A stretch of 64,000 nt of DNA. Origin: Rhipicephalus microplus. Lineage: Eukaryota; Arthropoda; Arachnida; Ixodida; Ixodidae. Below are positions 25,801-40,361 of the stretch, in pieces. The notes beneath the pieces were generated by a model. That model was not told the DNA's origin. It was given only the letters and a program-made list of their open reading frames with translations, and ran no database searches. The stretch lies in the NCBI RefSeq assembly GCF_043290135.1, contig NW_027464602.1, positions 1,550,001-1,614,000 on the forward strand, written 5' to 3'. The translations under genes were made by a program, and so were the position numbers. Each line of letters opens with the position of its first letter. Position 1 is the stretch's first letter.

Positions 25801-28800
25801 ACCACGAAGACAGTCCTGCTCCACTCTCACCACCGTCAAAACATTTATTCAGAGCTATCACCCCAAAGAAAAAAAGCGCCGCACCACCACCGGGAGGGCT
25901 CGAAACTCCAACCTTTCGGTTAACAGCCGGTCGCGCTAGCCCATTGCGCCACGGAGACAGTCCTGCTCCACTCTCACCACCATCAGAACATATCTTCAAA
26001 GCTATCATCGCAAAGAAAAAAGCAACACACCACTCCCTGGAGGGCTCGAAACTCGAACCTTTCGGTTAACAGCCGATCGCGCTAGCCCTTTGCGCCACGG
26101 AGACAGTCCTGCTCCACTTTCACCACCATCACAACATATCTTCAAAGCTATCAGTGCAAAGAAAAAACCAACACACCACTCCCGGGAGGGCTTGAAACTC
26201 CAACCTTTCGGTTAACAGCCGATTGCGGTAGCCCATTGCGCCACGGGGACAGTCTTGCTCCACTCTCACCACCATCAGAACATATCTTCAAAGCTATCAG
26301 TGCAAAGAAAAAAAAGCGCCGCACCACCACCGGGTGGGCTCGAACCTCCAACCTTTCGGTTAACAGCCGATCGCGCAAGCCAATTGCGCCACGGAGACAG
26401 TCCTGCTCCACTCTCACCACCGTCAAAACATTTATTTAGAGCTATCACCCCAAAGAAAAAAAAGCGCCACACCACCACCGGGAGGGCTCGAAACTTCAAC
26501 CTTTCGGTTAACAGCCGATCGCGCTAGCCCATTGCGCCAGGGAGACAGTCTTGCTTCACTCTCACCACCATCAGAACATATCTTCAAAGCTATCAGCACA
26601 AAGAAAAAAAAAGCGCCGCACCACCACCGGATGGGCTCGAACCTCCAAACTTTCGGTTAACAGCCGATCGCGCTAGCCAATTGCGCCACGGAGACAGTCC
26701 TGCTCCACTCTCACCACCATCAGAACATATCTTCAAAGCTATCAGCGCAAAGAAAAAAGCAACACACCACTCCCGGGAGGGCTCGAAACTCGAACCTCTC
26801 GGTTAACAGCCGATCGCGCTAGCCCTTTGCGCCACGGAGACAGTCTTGCTCTGCTCTCACCAACATCAGAACATATATTCAAAGCTATCAGCGCAAAGAA
26901 AAAAGCAACACACCACTCCCGGGCGGGCTCGAAACTCCAACCTTTCGGTTAACAGCCGATCGGGCTAGCCCATTGCGCCACGGAGACAAACTTGCTCCCT
27001 TCTCACCTCCATCAGAACATATCTTCAAAGCTATCAGCCCAAAGAAAAAAAAGCGCCGCACCACCACCGGGTGGGCTCGAACCTCCAACCTTTCGGTTAA
27101 CAGCCGATCCCACTAGCCGATTGCGCCACGGAGACAGTCGCGCTCCACTCTCACCACCATCAGAACATATCTTCAGAGCTATCAGCACAAAAAAAAGCAA
27201 CAAACCACTCCCGGGAGGGCTCGAACCTCCAACATTTCGGTTAACAGCCGATCGCGCTGGCCAATTGCGCCACGGAGACAGTCCTGCTCCACTCTCACCA
27301 CCATATGAACATATCTTTCAAGCTATCAGCCCAAAGAAAAAAAAGCGCCGCACCACTACCAGGTGGGCTCGAACCTCCAACCTTTCGGTTAACGGCCGAT
27401 CGCACTAGCCAATGGCGCCACGGGGACAGTCCTGCTCCACTCTCACCACCGTCAGAACATATCTCCAAAGCTATCAGCACAAAGAAAAAAAAAGCGCCAC
27501 ATCATCACCGGGTGGGCTCGAACCTCCAACCTTTTGGTTAACAGCCGATCGCGCTAGCCAACTGCGCCACAGAGACAGTCGTGCTCCACACTCACCACCA
27601 TCAGAACATATTTTCAAAGCTATCAGCGCAAAGAAAAAAGGAACACACCACTCCCGGGAGGGCTCGAAACTCCAATCTTTCGGTTAACAGCCGATCGCGC
27701 TAGCCAATTGCGCCACGGAGACAGTCCAGCTCTACTCTCACCACCATCAGAACATATCTTCAAATCTATCAGCCCAAAGAAAAAAAAGCGCCGCACCACC
27801 ACCGGGTGGGCTCGAACCTCCAAATTTTCTGTTAACAGCCGATCACGCTAGCCAATTGCGTCACGGAGACAGTCCTGCTCTACTCTCACCACCACCAGAA
27901 CATATCTTCAAAGCTATCAGCCCCCAGAAAAAAAGCGCCGCACCACCACCGGGTGGGCTCGAACCTCTAACTTTTCGGTTAACAGCCGATCGCGCTAGCC
28001 AATTGCGCCACAGAGACAGTCGTGCTCCACTCTCACCACCGTCAGACCATTTCTTCAGAGCTATCGCCACAAAGAAAAAAAAAGCGCCGCATCACCCCCG
28101 GGTGGGCTCGAATCTCCAACCTTTCGGTTAACAGCCGATCGCGCTAGCCAATTGCGCCATGGAGACAGTCCTGCTCCACTCTCAGCACCATCAGAACATA
28201 TCTTCAAAGCTATCAGCACAAAGAAAAAAAGCGCCACACCATCACCGGGTGGGCTCGAACCTCCAACCTTTCGGTTAAAAGCCGATCGCGCTAGCCAACT
28301 GCGCCACGGAGACAGTCGTGCTCCACTCTCACCACCATCAAAACATATCTTCAAAGCTATCAGCGCAAAGAAAAAAGCAACGCACCACTCCCGGGAGGGC
28401 TCGAAACTCGAACCTTTCGGTTAACAGCCGATCGCGCTAGCCCTTTGCGCCACGGAGACAGTCTTGCTCCGCTCTCACCACCATCAGAACATATCTTCAA
28501 AGCTATTACCACAAAGAAAAAAAGCAACACACCACTCCCGGAAGGGCTCGAAACTCCAACCTTTCGGTTAACAGCCGATCGCGCAAGCCATTTGCGCCAC
28601 GGAGACAGTCCTGCTCCACTTTCACCACCATCACAACATATCTTCAAAGCTATCAGTGCAAAGAAAAAAGCAACACACCACTCCCGGGAGGGCTTGAAAC
28701 TCCAACCTTTCGGTTAACAGCCGATTGCGGTAGCCCATTGCGCCACGGGGACAGTCTTGCTCCACTCTCACCACCATCAGAACATATCTTCAAAGCTATC

Positions 28801-31800
28801 AGTGCAAAGAAAAAAAAGCGCCGCACCACCACCGTGTGGGCTCGAACCTCCAACCTTTCGGTTAACAGCCGATCGCGCAAGCCAATTGCGCCACGGAGAC
28901 AGTCCTGCTCCACTCTCACCACCGTCAAAACATTTATTTAGAGCTATCACCCCAAAGAAAAAAAAGCGCCACACCACCACCGGGAGGGCTCGAAACTTCA
29001 ACCTTTCGGTTAACAGCCGATCGCGCTAGCCCATTGCGCCAGGGAGACAGTCTTGCTTCACTCTCACCACCATCAGAACATATCTTCAAAGCTATCAGCA
29101 CAAAGAAAAAAAAAGCGCCGCACCGCCACCGGGTGGGCTCGAACCTCCAAACTTTCGGTTAACAGCCGATCGCGCTAGCCAATTGCGCCACGGAGACAGT
29201 CCTGCTCCACTCTCACCACCATCAGAACATATCTTCAAAGCTATCAGCGCAAAGAAAAAAGCAACACACCACTCCCGGGAGGGCTCGAAACTCGAACCTC
29301 TCGGTTAACAGCCGATCGCGCTAGCCCTTTGCGCCACGGAGACAGTCTTGCTCCGCTCTCACCACCATCAGAACATATATTCAAAGCTATCAGCGCAAAG
29401 AAAAAAGCAACACACCACTCCCGGGCGGGCTCGAAACTCCAACCTTTCGGTTAACAGCCGATCGGGCTAGCCCATTGCGCCACGGAGACAAACTTGCTCC
29501 CTTCTCACCTCCATCAGAACATATCTTCAAAGCTATCAGCCCAAAGAAAAAAAAGCGCCGCACCACCACCGGGTGGGCTGGAACCTCCAACCTTTCGGTT
29601 AACAGCCGATCCCACTAGCCGATTGCGCCACGGAGACAGTCGCGCTCCACTCTCACCACCATCAGAACATATCTTCAGAGCTATCAGCACAAAAAAAAGC
29701 AACAAACCACTCCCGGGAGGGCTCGAACCTCCAACATTTCGGTTAACAGCCGATCGCGCTGGCCAATTGCGCCACGGAGACAGTCCTGCTCCACTCTCAC
29801 TACCATATGAACATATCTTTCAAGCTATCAGCCCAAAGAAAAAAAAAGCGCCGCACCACTACCAGGTGGGCTCGAACCTCCAACCTTTCGGTTAACGGCC
29901 GATCGCGCTAGCGAATTGCGCAACGGAGACAATCGTGCTCCACGCTCACCACCATCGGAAAATATCTTCGAAGCTATCAGCGCAAAGAAAAAAGCAACAC
30001 ACCCCACCCGGGAGGGCTCGAACCTCCAACTTTTTGGTTAACAGCCGATCGCACTAGCCAATGGCGCCACGGGGACAGTCCTGCTCCACTCTCACCACCG
30101 TCAGAACATATCTCCAAAGCTATCAGCACAAAGAAAAAAAAGCGCCACATCATCACCGGGTGGGCTCGAACCTCCAACCTTTTGGTTAACAGCCGATCGC
30201 GCTAGCCAACTGCGCCACAGAGACAGTCGTGCTCCACACTCACCACCATCAGAACATATTTTCAAAGCTATCAGCGCAAAGAAAAAAGGAACACACCACT
30301 CCCGGGAGGGCTCGAAACTCCAATCTTTCGGTTAACAGCCGATCGCGCTAGCCAATTGCGCCACGGAGACAGTCCAGCTCTACTCTCACCACCATCAGAA
30401 CATATCTTCAAATCTATCAGCACAAAGAAAAAAAAGCGCCGCACCACCACCGGGTGGGCTCGAACCTCCAAATTTTCTGTTAACAGCCGATCACGCTAGC
30501 CAATTGCGTCACGGAGACAGTCCTGCTCTACTCTCACCACCACCAGAACATATCTTCAAAGCTATCAGCCCCCAGAAAAAAAGCGCCGCACCACCACCGG
30601 GTGGGCTCGAACCTCTAACTTTTCGGTTAACAGCCGATCGCGCTAGCCAATTGCGCCACAGAGACAGTCGTGCTCCACTCTCACCACCGTCAGACCATTT
30701 CTTCAGAGCTATCGCCCCAAAGAAAAAAAAAGCGCCGCACCACCCCCGGGTGGGCTCGAACCTCCAACCTTTCGGTTAACAGCCGATCGCGCTAGCCAAT
30801 TGCGCCATGGAGACAGTCCTGCTCCACTCTCAGCACCATCAGAACATATCTTCAAAGCTATCAGCACAAAGAAAAAAAGCGCCACACCATCACCGGGTGG
30901 GCTCGAACCTCCAACCTTTCGGTTAAAAGCCGATCGCGCTAGCCAACTGCGCCACGGAGACAGTCGTGCTCCACTCTCACCACCATCAAAACATATCTTC
31001 AAAGCTATCAGCGCAAAGAAAAAAGCAACGCACCACTCCCGGGAGGGCTCGAACCTCCAACCTTTCGGTGAACAGCCGAACGCGTAAGCCAATTGCACCA
31101 CGAAGACAGTCCTGCTCCACTCTCACCACCGTCAAAACATTTATTCAGAGCTATCACCCCAAAGAAAAAAAGCGCCGCACCACCACCGGGAGGGCTCGAA
31201 ACTCCAACCTTTCGGTTAACAGCCGATCGCGCTAGCCCATTGCGCCACGGAGACAGTCCTGCTCCACTCTCACCACCATCAGAACATATCTTCAAAGCTA
31301 TCAGCGCAAAGAAAAAAGCAACACACCACTCCCGGGAGGGCTCGAAACTCGAACCTTTCGGTTAACAGCCGATCGCGCTAGCCCTTTGCGCCACGGAGAC
31401 AGTCTTGCTCCGCTCTCACCACCATCAGAACATATCTTCAAAGCTATCAGCCCATAGAAAAAAAAGCGCCGCACCACCACCGGGTGGGCTCGAAACTCCA
31501 ACCTTTCGGTTAACAGCCGATCGCGCTAGCCAATTGCGCCATTGAGACAGTCCTGCTCCACTCTCACCACCATCAGAACATATCTTAAAAGCTATTACCA
31601 CAAAGAAAAAAAGCAACACACCACTCCCGGAAGGGCTCGAAACTCCAACCTTTCGGTTAACAGCCGATCGCGCAAGCCATTTGCGCCACGGAGACAGTCC
31701 TGCTCCACTTTCGCCACCATCACAACATATCTTCAAAGCTATCAGTGCAAAGAAAAAAGCAACACACCACTCCCGGGAGGGCTTGAAACTCCAACCTTTC

Positions 31801-34800
31801 GGTTAACAGCCGATCGCGGTAGCCCATTGCGCCACGGGGACAGTCTTGCTCCACTCTCACCACCGTCCAAACATTTATTTAGAGCTATCACCCCAAAGAA
31901 AAAAAAGCGCCGCACCACCACCGGGAGGGCTCGAAACTCCAACCTTTCGGTTAACAGCCGATCGCGCTAGCCCATTGCGCCAGGGAGACAGTCTTGCTTC
32001 ACTCTCACCACCATCAGAACATATCTTCAAAGCTATCAGCACAAAGAAAAAAAAGCGCCGCACCACCACCGGGTGGGCTCGAACCTCCAAACTTTCGGTT
32101 AACAGCCGATCGCGCTAGCCAATTGCGCCACGGAGACAGTCCTGCTCCACTCTCACCACCATCAGAACATATCTTCAAAGCTATCAGCGCAAAGAAAAAA
32201 GCAACACACCACTCCCGGGAGGGCTCGAAACTCGAACCTCTCGGTTAACAGCCGATCGCGCTAGCCCTTTGCGCCATGGAGACAGTCTTGCTCCGCTCTC
32301 ACCACCATCAGAACATATATTCAAAGCTATCAGCGCAAAGAAAAAAGCAACACACCACTCCCGGGTGGGCTCGAAACTCCAACCTTTCGGTTAACAGCCG
32401 ATCGGGCTAGCCCATTGCGCCACGGAGACAAACTTGCTCCCTTCTCACCTCCATCAGAACATATCTTCAAAGCTATCAGCCCAAAGAAAAAAAAGCGCCG
32501 CACCTCCACCGGGTGGGCTCGAACCTCCAACCTTTCGGTTAACAGCCGATCCCACTAGCCGATTGCGCCACGGAGACAGTCGGGCTCCACTCTCACCACC
32601 ATCAGAACATATCTTCAGAGCTATCAGCACAAAGAAAAAGCAACAAACCACTCCCGGGAGGGCTCGAACCTCCAACATTTGGGTTACAGCCGATCGCGCT
32701 GGCCAATTGCGCCACGGAGACAGTCCTGCTCCACTCTCACCACCATATGAACATATCTTTCAAGCTATCAGCCCAAAGAAAAAAAAAGCGCCGCACCACT
32801 ACCAGGTGGGCTCGAACCTCCAACCTTTCGGTTAACGGCCGATCGCGCTAGCCAATTGCGCAACGGAGACAATCGTGCTCCACGCTCACCACCATCGGAA
32901 AATATCTTCGAAGCTATCAGCGCAAAGAAAAAAGCAACACACCCCACCCGGGAGGGCTCGAACCTCCAACTTTTTGGTTAACAGCCGATCGCACTAGCCA
33001 ATGGCGCCACGGGGACAGTCCTGCTCCACTCTCACCACCGTCAGAACATATCTCCAAAGCTATCAGCACAAAAAAAAAGCGCCACATCATCACCGGGTGG
33101 GCTCGAACCTCCAACCATTCGGTTAACAGCCGATCGCGCTAGCCAACTGCGCCACGGAGACAGTCGTGCTCCACACTCACCACCATCAGAACATATCTTC
33201 AAAGCTATCAGCGCAAAGAAAAAAGGAACACACCACTCCCGGGAGGGCTCGAAACTCCAATCTTTCGGTTAACAGCCGATCGCGCTAGCCAATTGCGCCA
33301 CGGAGACAGTCCAGCTCTACTCTCACCACCATCAGAACATATCTTCAAATCTATCAGCCCAAAGAAAAAAAAAGCGCCGCACCACCACCGGGTGGGCTCG
33401 AACCTCCAAATTTTCTGTTAACAGCCGATCACGCTAGCCAATTGCGTCACGGAGACAGTCCTGCTCTACTCTCACCACCACCAGAACATATCTTCAAAGC
33501 TATCAGCCCCCAGAAAAAAAGCGCCGCACCACCACCGGGTGGGCTCGAACCTCTAACTTTTCGGTTAACAGCCGATCGCGCTAGCCAATTGCGCCACAGA
33601 GACAGTCGTGCTCCACTCTCACCACCGTCAGACCATTTCTTCAGAGCTATCTCCCCAAAGAAAAAAAAAGCGCCGCACCACCCCCGGGTGGGCTCGAACC
33701 TCCAACCTTTCGGTTAACAGCCGATCGCGCTAGCCAATTGCGCCATGGAGACAGTCCTGCTCCACTCTCAGCACCATCAGAGCATATCTTCAAAGCTATC
33801 AGCACAAAGAAAAAAAGCGCCACACCATCACCGGGTGGGCTCGAACCTCCAACCTTTCGGTTAAAAGCCGATCGCGCTAGCCAACTGCGCCACGGAGACA
33901 GTCGTGCTCCACTCTCACCACCATCAAAACATATCTTCAAAGCTATCAGCGCAAAGAAAAAAGCAACGCACCACTCCCGGGAGGGCTCGAACCTCCAACC
34001 TTTCGGTGAACAGCCGAACGCGTAAGCCAATTGCACCACGAAGACAGTCCTGCTCCACTCTCACCACCGTCAAAACATTTATTCAGAGCTATCACCCCAA
34101 AGAAAAAAAGCGCCGCACCACCACCGGGAGGGCTCGAAACTCCAACCTTTCGGTTAACAGCCGATCGCGCTAGCCCATTGCGCCACGGAGACAGTCCTGC
34201 TCCACTCTCACCACCATCAGAACATATCTTCAAAGCTATCAGCGCAAAGAAAAAAGCAACACACCACTCCCGGGAGGGCTCGAAACTCGAACCTTTCGGT
34301 TAACAGCCGATCGCGCTAGCCCTTTGCGCCACGGAGACAGTCTTGCTCCGCTCTCACCACCATCAGAACATATCTTCAAAGCTATCAGCCCATAGAAAAA
34401 AAAGCGCCGCACCACCACCGGGTGGGCTCGAAACTCCAACCTTTCGGTTAACAGCCGATCGCGCTAGCCAATTGCGCCATTGAGACAGTCCTGCTCCACT
34501 CTCACCACCATCAGAACATATCTTAAAAGCTATTACCACAAAGAAAAAAAGCAACACACCACTCCCGGAAGGGCTCGAAACTCCAACCTTTCGGTTAACA
34601 GCCGATCGCGCAAGCCATTTGCGCCACGGAGACAGTCCTGCTCCACTTTCGCCACCATCACAACATATCTTCAAAGCTATCAGTGCAAAGAAAAAAGCAA
34701 CACACCACTCCCGGGAGGGCTTGAAACTCCAACCTTTCGGTTAACAGCCGATCGCGGTAGCCCATTGCGCCACGGGGACAGTCTTGCTCCACTCTCACCA

Positions 34801-36614
34801 CCGTCAAAACATTTATTTAGAGCTATCACCCCAAAGAAAAAAAAGCGCCGCACCACCACCGGGAGGGCTCGAAACTCCAACCTTTCGGTTAACAGCCGAT
34901 CGCGCTAGCCCATTGCGCCAGGGAGACAGTCTTGCTTCACTCTCACCACCATCAGAACATATCTTCAAAGCTATCAGCACAAAGAAAAAAAAGCGCCGCA
35001 CCACCACCGGGTGGGCTCGAACCTCCAAACTTTCGGTTAACAGCCGATCGCGCTAGCCAATTGCGCCACGGAGACAGTCCTGCTCCACTCTCACCACCAT
35101 CAGAACATATCTTCAAAGCTATCAGCGCAAAGAAAAAAGCAACACACCACTCCCGGGAGGGCTCGAAACTCGAACCTCTCGGTTAACAGCCGATCGCGCT
35201 AGCCCTTTGCGCCATGGAGACAGTCTTGCTCCGCTCTCACCACCATCAGAACATATATTCAAAGTTATCAGCGCAAAGAAAAAAGCAACACACCACTCCC
35301 GGGTGGGCTCGAAACTCCAACCTTTCGGTTGACAGCCGATCGGGCTAGCCCATTGCGCCACGGAGACAAACTTGCTCCCTTCTCACCTCCATCAGAACAT
35401 ATCTTCAAAGCTATCAGCCCAAAGAAAAAAAAGCGCCGCACCACCACCGGGTGGGCTCGAACCTCCAACCTTTCGGTTAACAGCCGATCCCACTAGCCGA
35501 TTGCGCCACGGAGACAGTCGCGCTCCACTCTCACCACCATCAGAACATATCTTCAGAGCTATCAGCACAAAGAAAAAGCAACAAACCACTCCCGGGAGGG
35601 CTCGAACCTCCAACCTTTCGGTTAACGGCCGATCGCGCTAGCCAATTGCGCAACGGAGACAATCGTGCTCCACGCTCACCACCATCGGAAAATATCTTCG
35701 AAGCTATCAGCGCAAAGAAAAAAGCAACACACCCCACCCGGGAGGGCTCGAACCTCCAACTTTTTGGTTAACAGCCAATCGCACTAGCCAATGGCGCCAC
35801 GGGGACAGTCCTGCTCCACTCTCACCACCGTCAGAACATATCTCCAAAGCTATCAGCACAAAAAAAAAGCGCCACATCATCACCGGGTGGGCTCGAACCT
35901 CCAACCTTTCGGTTAACAGCCGATCGCGCTAGCCAACTGCGCCACGGAGACAGTCGTGCTCCACACTCACCACCATCAGAACATATCTTCAAAGCTATCA
36001 GCGCAAAGAAAAAAGGAACACACCACTCCCGGGAGGGCTCGAAACTCCAATCTTTCGGTTAACAGCCGATCGCGCTAGCCAATTGCGCCACGGAGACAGT
36101 CCAGCTCTACTCTCACCACCATCAGAACATATCTTCAAATCTATCAGCCCAAAGAAAAAAAAGCGCCGCACCACCACCGGGTGGGCTCGAACCTCCAAAT
36201 TTTCTGTTAACAGCCGATCACGCTAGCCAATTGCGTCACGGAGACAGTCCTGCTCTACTCTCACCACCACCAGAACATATCTTCAAAGCTATCAGCCCCC
36301 AGAAAAAAAGCGCCGCACCACCACCGGGTGGGCTCGAACCTCTAACTTTTCGGTTAACAGCCGATCGCGCTAGCCAATTGCGCCACAGAGACAGTCGTGC
36401 TCCACTCTCACCACCGTCAGACCATTTCTTCAGAGCTATCGCCCCAAAGAAAAAAAAAGCGCCGCACCACCCCCGGGTGGGCTCGAACCTCCAACCTTTC
36501 GGTTAACAGCCGATCGCGCTAGCCAATTGCGCCATGGAGACCGTCCTGCTCCACTCTCAGCACCATCAGAACATATCTTCAAAGCTATCAGCACAAAGAA
36601 AAAAAGCGCCACAC

Positions 36615-36688
36615 CATCACCGGGTGGGCTCGAACCTCCAACCTTTCGGTTGAAAGCCGATCGCGCTAGCCAACTGCGCCACGAAGAC
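36615..36688 (-). tRNA. tRNA-like unit with anticodon UUC (Glu-type)
   Basis: The anticodon loop is CTTTCAA, a single change from the UUU variant in the same place of sister blocks, giving UUC and removing the internal T4. The B box is intact. The 5' acceptor strand is GTCTTCG. It appears to be a private mutation of one block copy. Confidence 0.4.
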
Positions 36689-39600
36689 AGTCGTGCTCCA
36701 TTCTCACCACCATCAAAACATATCTTCAAAGCTATCAGCGCAAAGAAAAAAGCAACACACCACTCCCGGGAGGGCTCGAACCTCCAACCTTTCGGTTAAC
36801 AGCCGAACGCGTAAGCCAATTGCACCACGAAGACAGTCCTGCTCCACTCTCACCACCGCCAAAACATTTATTCAGAGCTATCACCCCAAAGAAAAAAAGC
36901 GCCGCACCACCACCGGGAGGGCTCGAAACTCCAACCTTTCGGTTAACAGCCGATCGCGCTAGCCCATTGCGCCACGGAGACAGTCCTGCTCCACTCTCAC
37001 CACCATCAGAACATATCTTCAAAGCTATCAGCGCAAAGAAAAAAGCAACACACCACTCCCGGGTGGGCTCGAAACTCGAACCTTTCGGTTAACAGCCGAT
37101 CGCGCTAGCCCTTTGCGCCACGGAGACAGTCTTGCTCCGCTCTCACCACCATCAGAACATATCTTCAAAGCTATCAGCCCAAAGAAAAAAAAGCGCCGCA
37201 CCACCACCGGGTGGGCTCGAAACTCCAACCTTTCGGTTAACAGCCGATCGCGCTAGCCAATTGCGCCATTGAGACAGTCCTGCTCCACTCTCACCACCAT
37301 CAGAACATATCTTAAAAGCTATTACCACAAAGAAAAAAAGCAACACACCACTCCCGGAAGGGCTCGAAACTCCAACCTTTCGGTTAACAGCCGATCGCGC
37401 AAGCCATTTGCGCCACGGAGACAGTCCTGCTCCACTTTCGCCACCATCACAACATATCTTCAAAGCTATCAGTGCAAAGAAAAAAGCAACACACCACTCC
37501 CGGGAGGGCTTGAAACTCCAACATTTCGGTTAACAGCCAATCGCGGTAGCCCATTGCGCCACGGGGACAGTCTTGCTCCACTCTCACCACCATCAGAACA
37601 TATCTTCAAAGCTATCAGTGCAAAGAAAAAAAAGCGCCGCACCACCACCGGGTGGGCTCGAACCTCCAACCTTTCGGTTAACAGCTGATCGCGCAAGCCA
37701 AATGCGCCACGGAGACAGTCCTGCTCCACTCTACCAACCGTCAAAACATTTATTTAGAGCTATCACCCCAAAGAAAAAAAAGCGCCGCACCAACACCGGG
37801 AGGGCTCGAAACTCCAACCTTTCGGTTAACAGCCGATCGCGCTAGCCCATTGCGCCACGGAGACAGTCTTGCTTCACTCTCACCACCATCAGAACATATC
37901 TTCAAAGCTATCAGCACAAAGAAAAAAAAAGCGCCGCACCACCACCGGGTGGGCTCGAACCTCCAAACTTTCGGTTAACAGCCGATCGCGCTAGCCAATT
38001 GCGCCACGGAGACAGTCCTGCTCCACTCTCACCACCATCAGAACATATCTTCACTGCTATCAGCGCAAAGAAAAAAGCAACACACCACTCCCGGGAGGGC
38101 TCGAAACTCGAACCTTTCGGTTAACAGCCGATCGCGCTAGCCCTTTGCGCCACGGAGACAGTCTTGCTCCGCTCTCACCACCATCAGAACATATATTCAA
38201 AGCTATCAGCCCAAAGAAAAAAAAGCGCCGCACCACCACCGGGTGGGCTCGAACCTCCAACCTTTTGGTTAACAGCCGATCACACTAGCCAATTGCGCCA
38301 CGGAGACAGTCGTGCTCCACTCTTACCACCATCGGAACATATCTTCAAAGCGACCAGCACAAAGAAAAAAGCAACACACCACTCCCGGGAGGGCTCGAAC
38401 CTCCAACTTTTCGGTTAACAGCCGATCGCGCTGGCCAATTGCGCCACGGAGACCGTCCTGCTCCACTCTCACCACCATATGAACATATCTTTCAAGCTAT
38501 CAGCCCAAAGAAAAAAAAGCGCCGCATCACCACCAGGTGGGCTCGAACCTCCAACCTTTCGGTTAACGGCCGATCGCGCTAGCCAATTGCGCAACGGAGA
38601 CAATCGTGCTCCACGCTCACCACCATCGGAAAATATCTTCGAAGCTATCAGCGCAAAGAAAAAAGCAACACACCCCACCCGGGAGGGCTCGAACCTCCAA
38701 CTTTTTGGTTAACAGCCGATCGCGCTAGCCAATGGCGCCACGGGGACAGTCCTGCTCCACTCTCACCACCGTCAGAACATTTCTTCAGAGCTATCAGCCC
38801 AAAGAAAAAAAAGCGCCGCACCACCACCGGGTGGGCTCGAACCTCCAACCTTTCGATTAACAGCCGCTCGCGCTAGCCAATTGCGCCACAGAGACAGTCG
38901 TGCTCCACTCTCACCACCGTCAGACCATTTCTTCAGAGCTATCGCCCCAAAGAAAGTAAAAGCGCCGCACCGCCACCGGGTGGGCTCGAACCTCCAACCT
39001 TTCGGTTAACAGCCGATCGCGCTAGCCAATAGCGCCACGGAGACAGTCCTGCTCCACTCTCACCACCATCAGAACATTTCTTCAGAGCTATCAGCCCAAA
39101 AAAAAGCGCCGCACCACCACCGGGTGGGCTCGAAACTCCAACCTTTCGGTTAACAGCCGATCGCGCTAGCCAATTGCGCCATGGAGACAGTCCTGCTCCA
39201 CTCTCACCACCTTCAGAACATATCTTCAAAGCTATTACCACAAAAAAAGCAACACACCACACCCGGGAGGGCTCGAAACTCCAACCTTTCGGTTAACAAC
39301 CGATCGCGCTAGCCCATTACGCCACGGAGACAGTCTTGCTCCCTTCTCACCACCATCAGAACATATCTTCAAAGCTATCAGCCCAAAGAAAAAAAAGCGC
39401 CGCACCACCACCGGGTGGGCTCGAACCTCCAACCTTTCGGTTAACAGCCGATCACGCAAGCCAACTGCGCCACGGAGACAGTCCTGCTCCACTCTCACCA
39501 CTATCAGAACATATCTTCAAAGCTATCAGTGCAAAGAAAAAAAAGCGCCGCACCACCACCGGGGGGTGCTCGAACCTCCAACCTTTCGGTTAACAGCCGA

Positions 39601-40287
39601 TCGCGCAAGCCAATTGCGCCACGAAGACAGTCCTGCTCCACTCTCACCACCATCAGAACATATCTTCAAAGCTATCAGTGCAAAGAAAAAAAGCAACACA
39701 CCACTCCCGGGAGGGTTCGAAACTCCAACCTTTCGGTTAACAGCCAATCGCGCTAGCCAATTGCGCCACGGAGACAGTCTTGCTCCACTCTCACCACCAT
39801 CAGAACATATCATCAAAGCTATCACCACAAAGAAAAAAAAGCGCCGCACCACCATCGGGTGGGCTCGAAACTCCAACCTTTCGGTTAACAGCCGATCGCG
39901 CTAGCCAATTGCGCCATGGAGACAGTCGTGCTCCACTCTCACCACAATCAGAACATATCTTCAAAGCTATTACCACAAAGAAAAAAGCAACACACCGCTT
40001 CTGGGAGGGCTCGAACCTCCAACCTTTCGGTTAACAGCCGATCGCGCAAGCCAATTGCGCCACGGAGACAGTCCTGCTCCACTCTCACCACCATCAGAAC
40101 ATAATTCAATGCTATTACCACAAAGAAAAAAGCAACACACCACTCCTGGGAGGGCTCGACACTCCAACCTTTCGGTTAACAGCCGATCGCGCTAGCCCAT
40201 TGCGCCACGGATATAGCCTTGCTCAACTCTCAACACCATCAGAACACATCTTCAAAGCTATTAGTGCAAAGAAAAAAAGCGCCGCAC

Positions 40288-40361
40288 CACCACCGGGTGG
40301 GCTCGAACCTCCAACCTTTCGGTTAAAAGCCGATCGCGCTAGCCAATCGCGCCACGGAGAC
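40288..40361 (-). tRNA. tRNA-like unit with anticodon UUU (Lys-type)
   Basis: The loop is CTTTTAA with an internal T4. A box GCGCGATTGG (A14 to G) and B box are intact, and the acceptor pairs at six of seven. Copies lie near 41168, 42490, 45446, 53909, 56856 and at the right edge of the window. Confidence 0.42.

Larger units (their letters stand above)
22263..38500. repeat. Higher-order repeat family of 2.65-2.94 kb, six tandem copies of varying length
   Basis: A shared start segment (CCCCCAG-flanked monomer, then a CACCCCCGGG monomer, then a UUU-anticodon monomer) occurs at 22263, 25207, 27856, 30504, 33442 and 36231. Spacings are 2,944, 2,649, 2,648, 2,938 and 2,789 bp, close to 20, 18, 18, 20 and 19 monomers. 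Copies therefore differ by loss or gain of whole monomers, as expected from unequal exchange. Base-level differences between copies are few. The same family returns at 57801 and 60449, spaced 2,648 bp apart. Confidence 0.85.
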
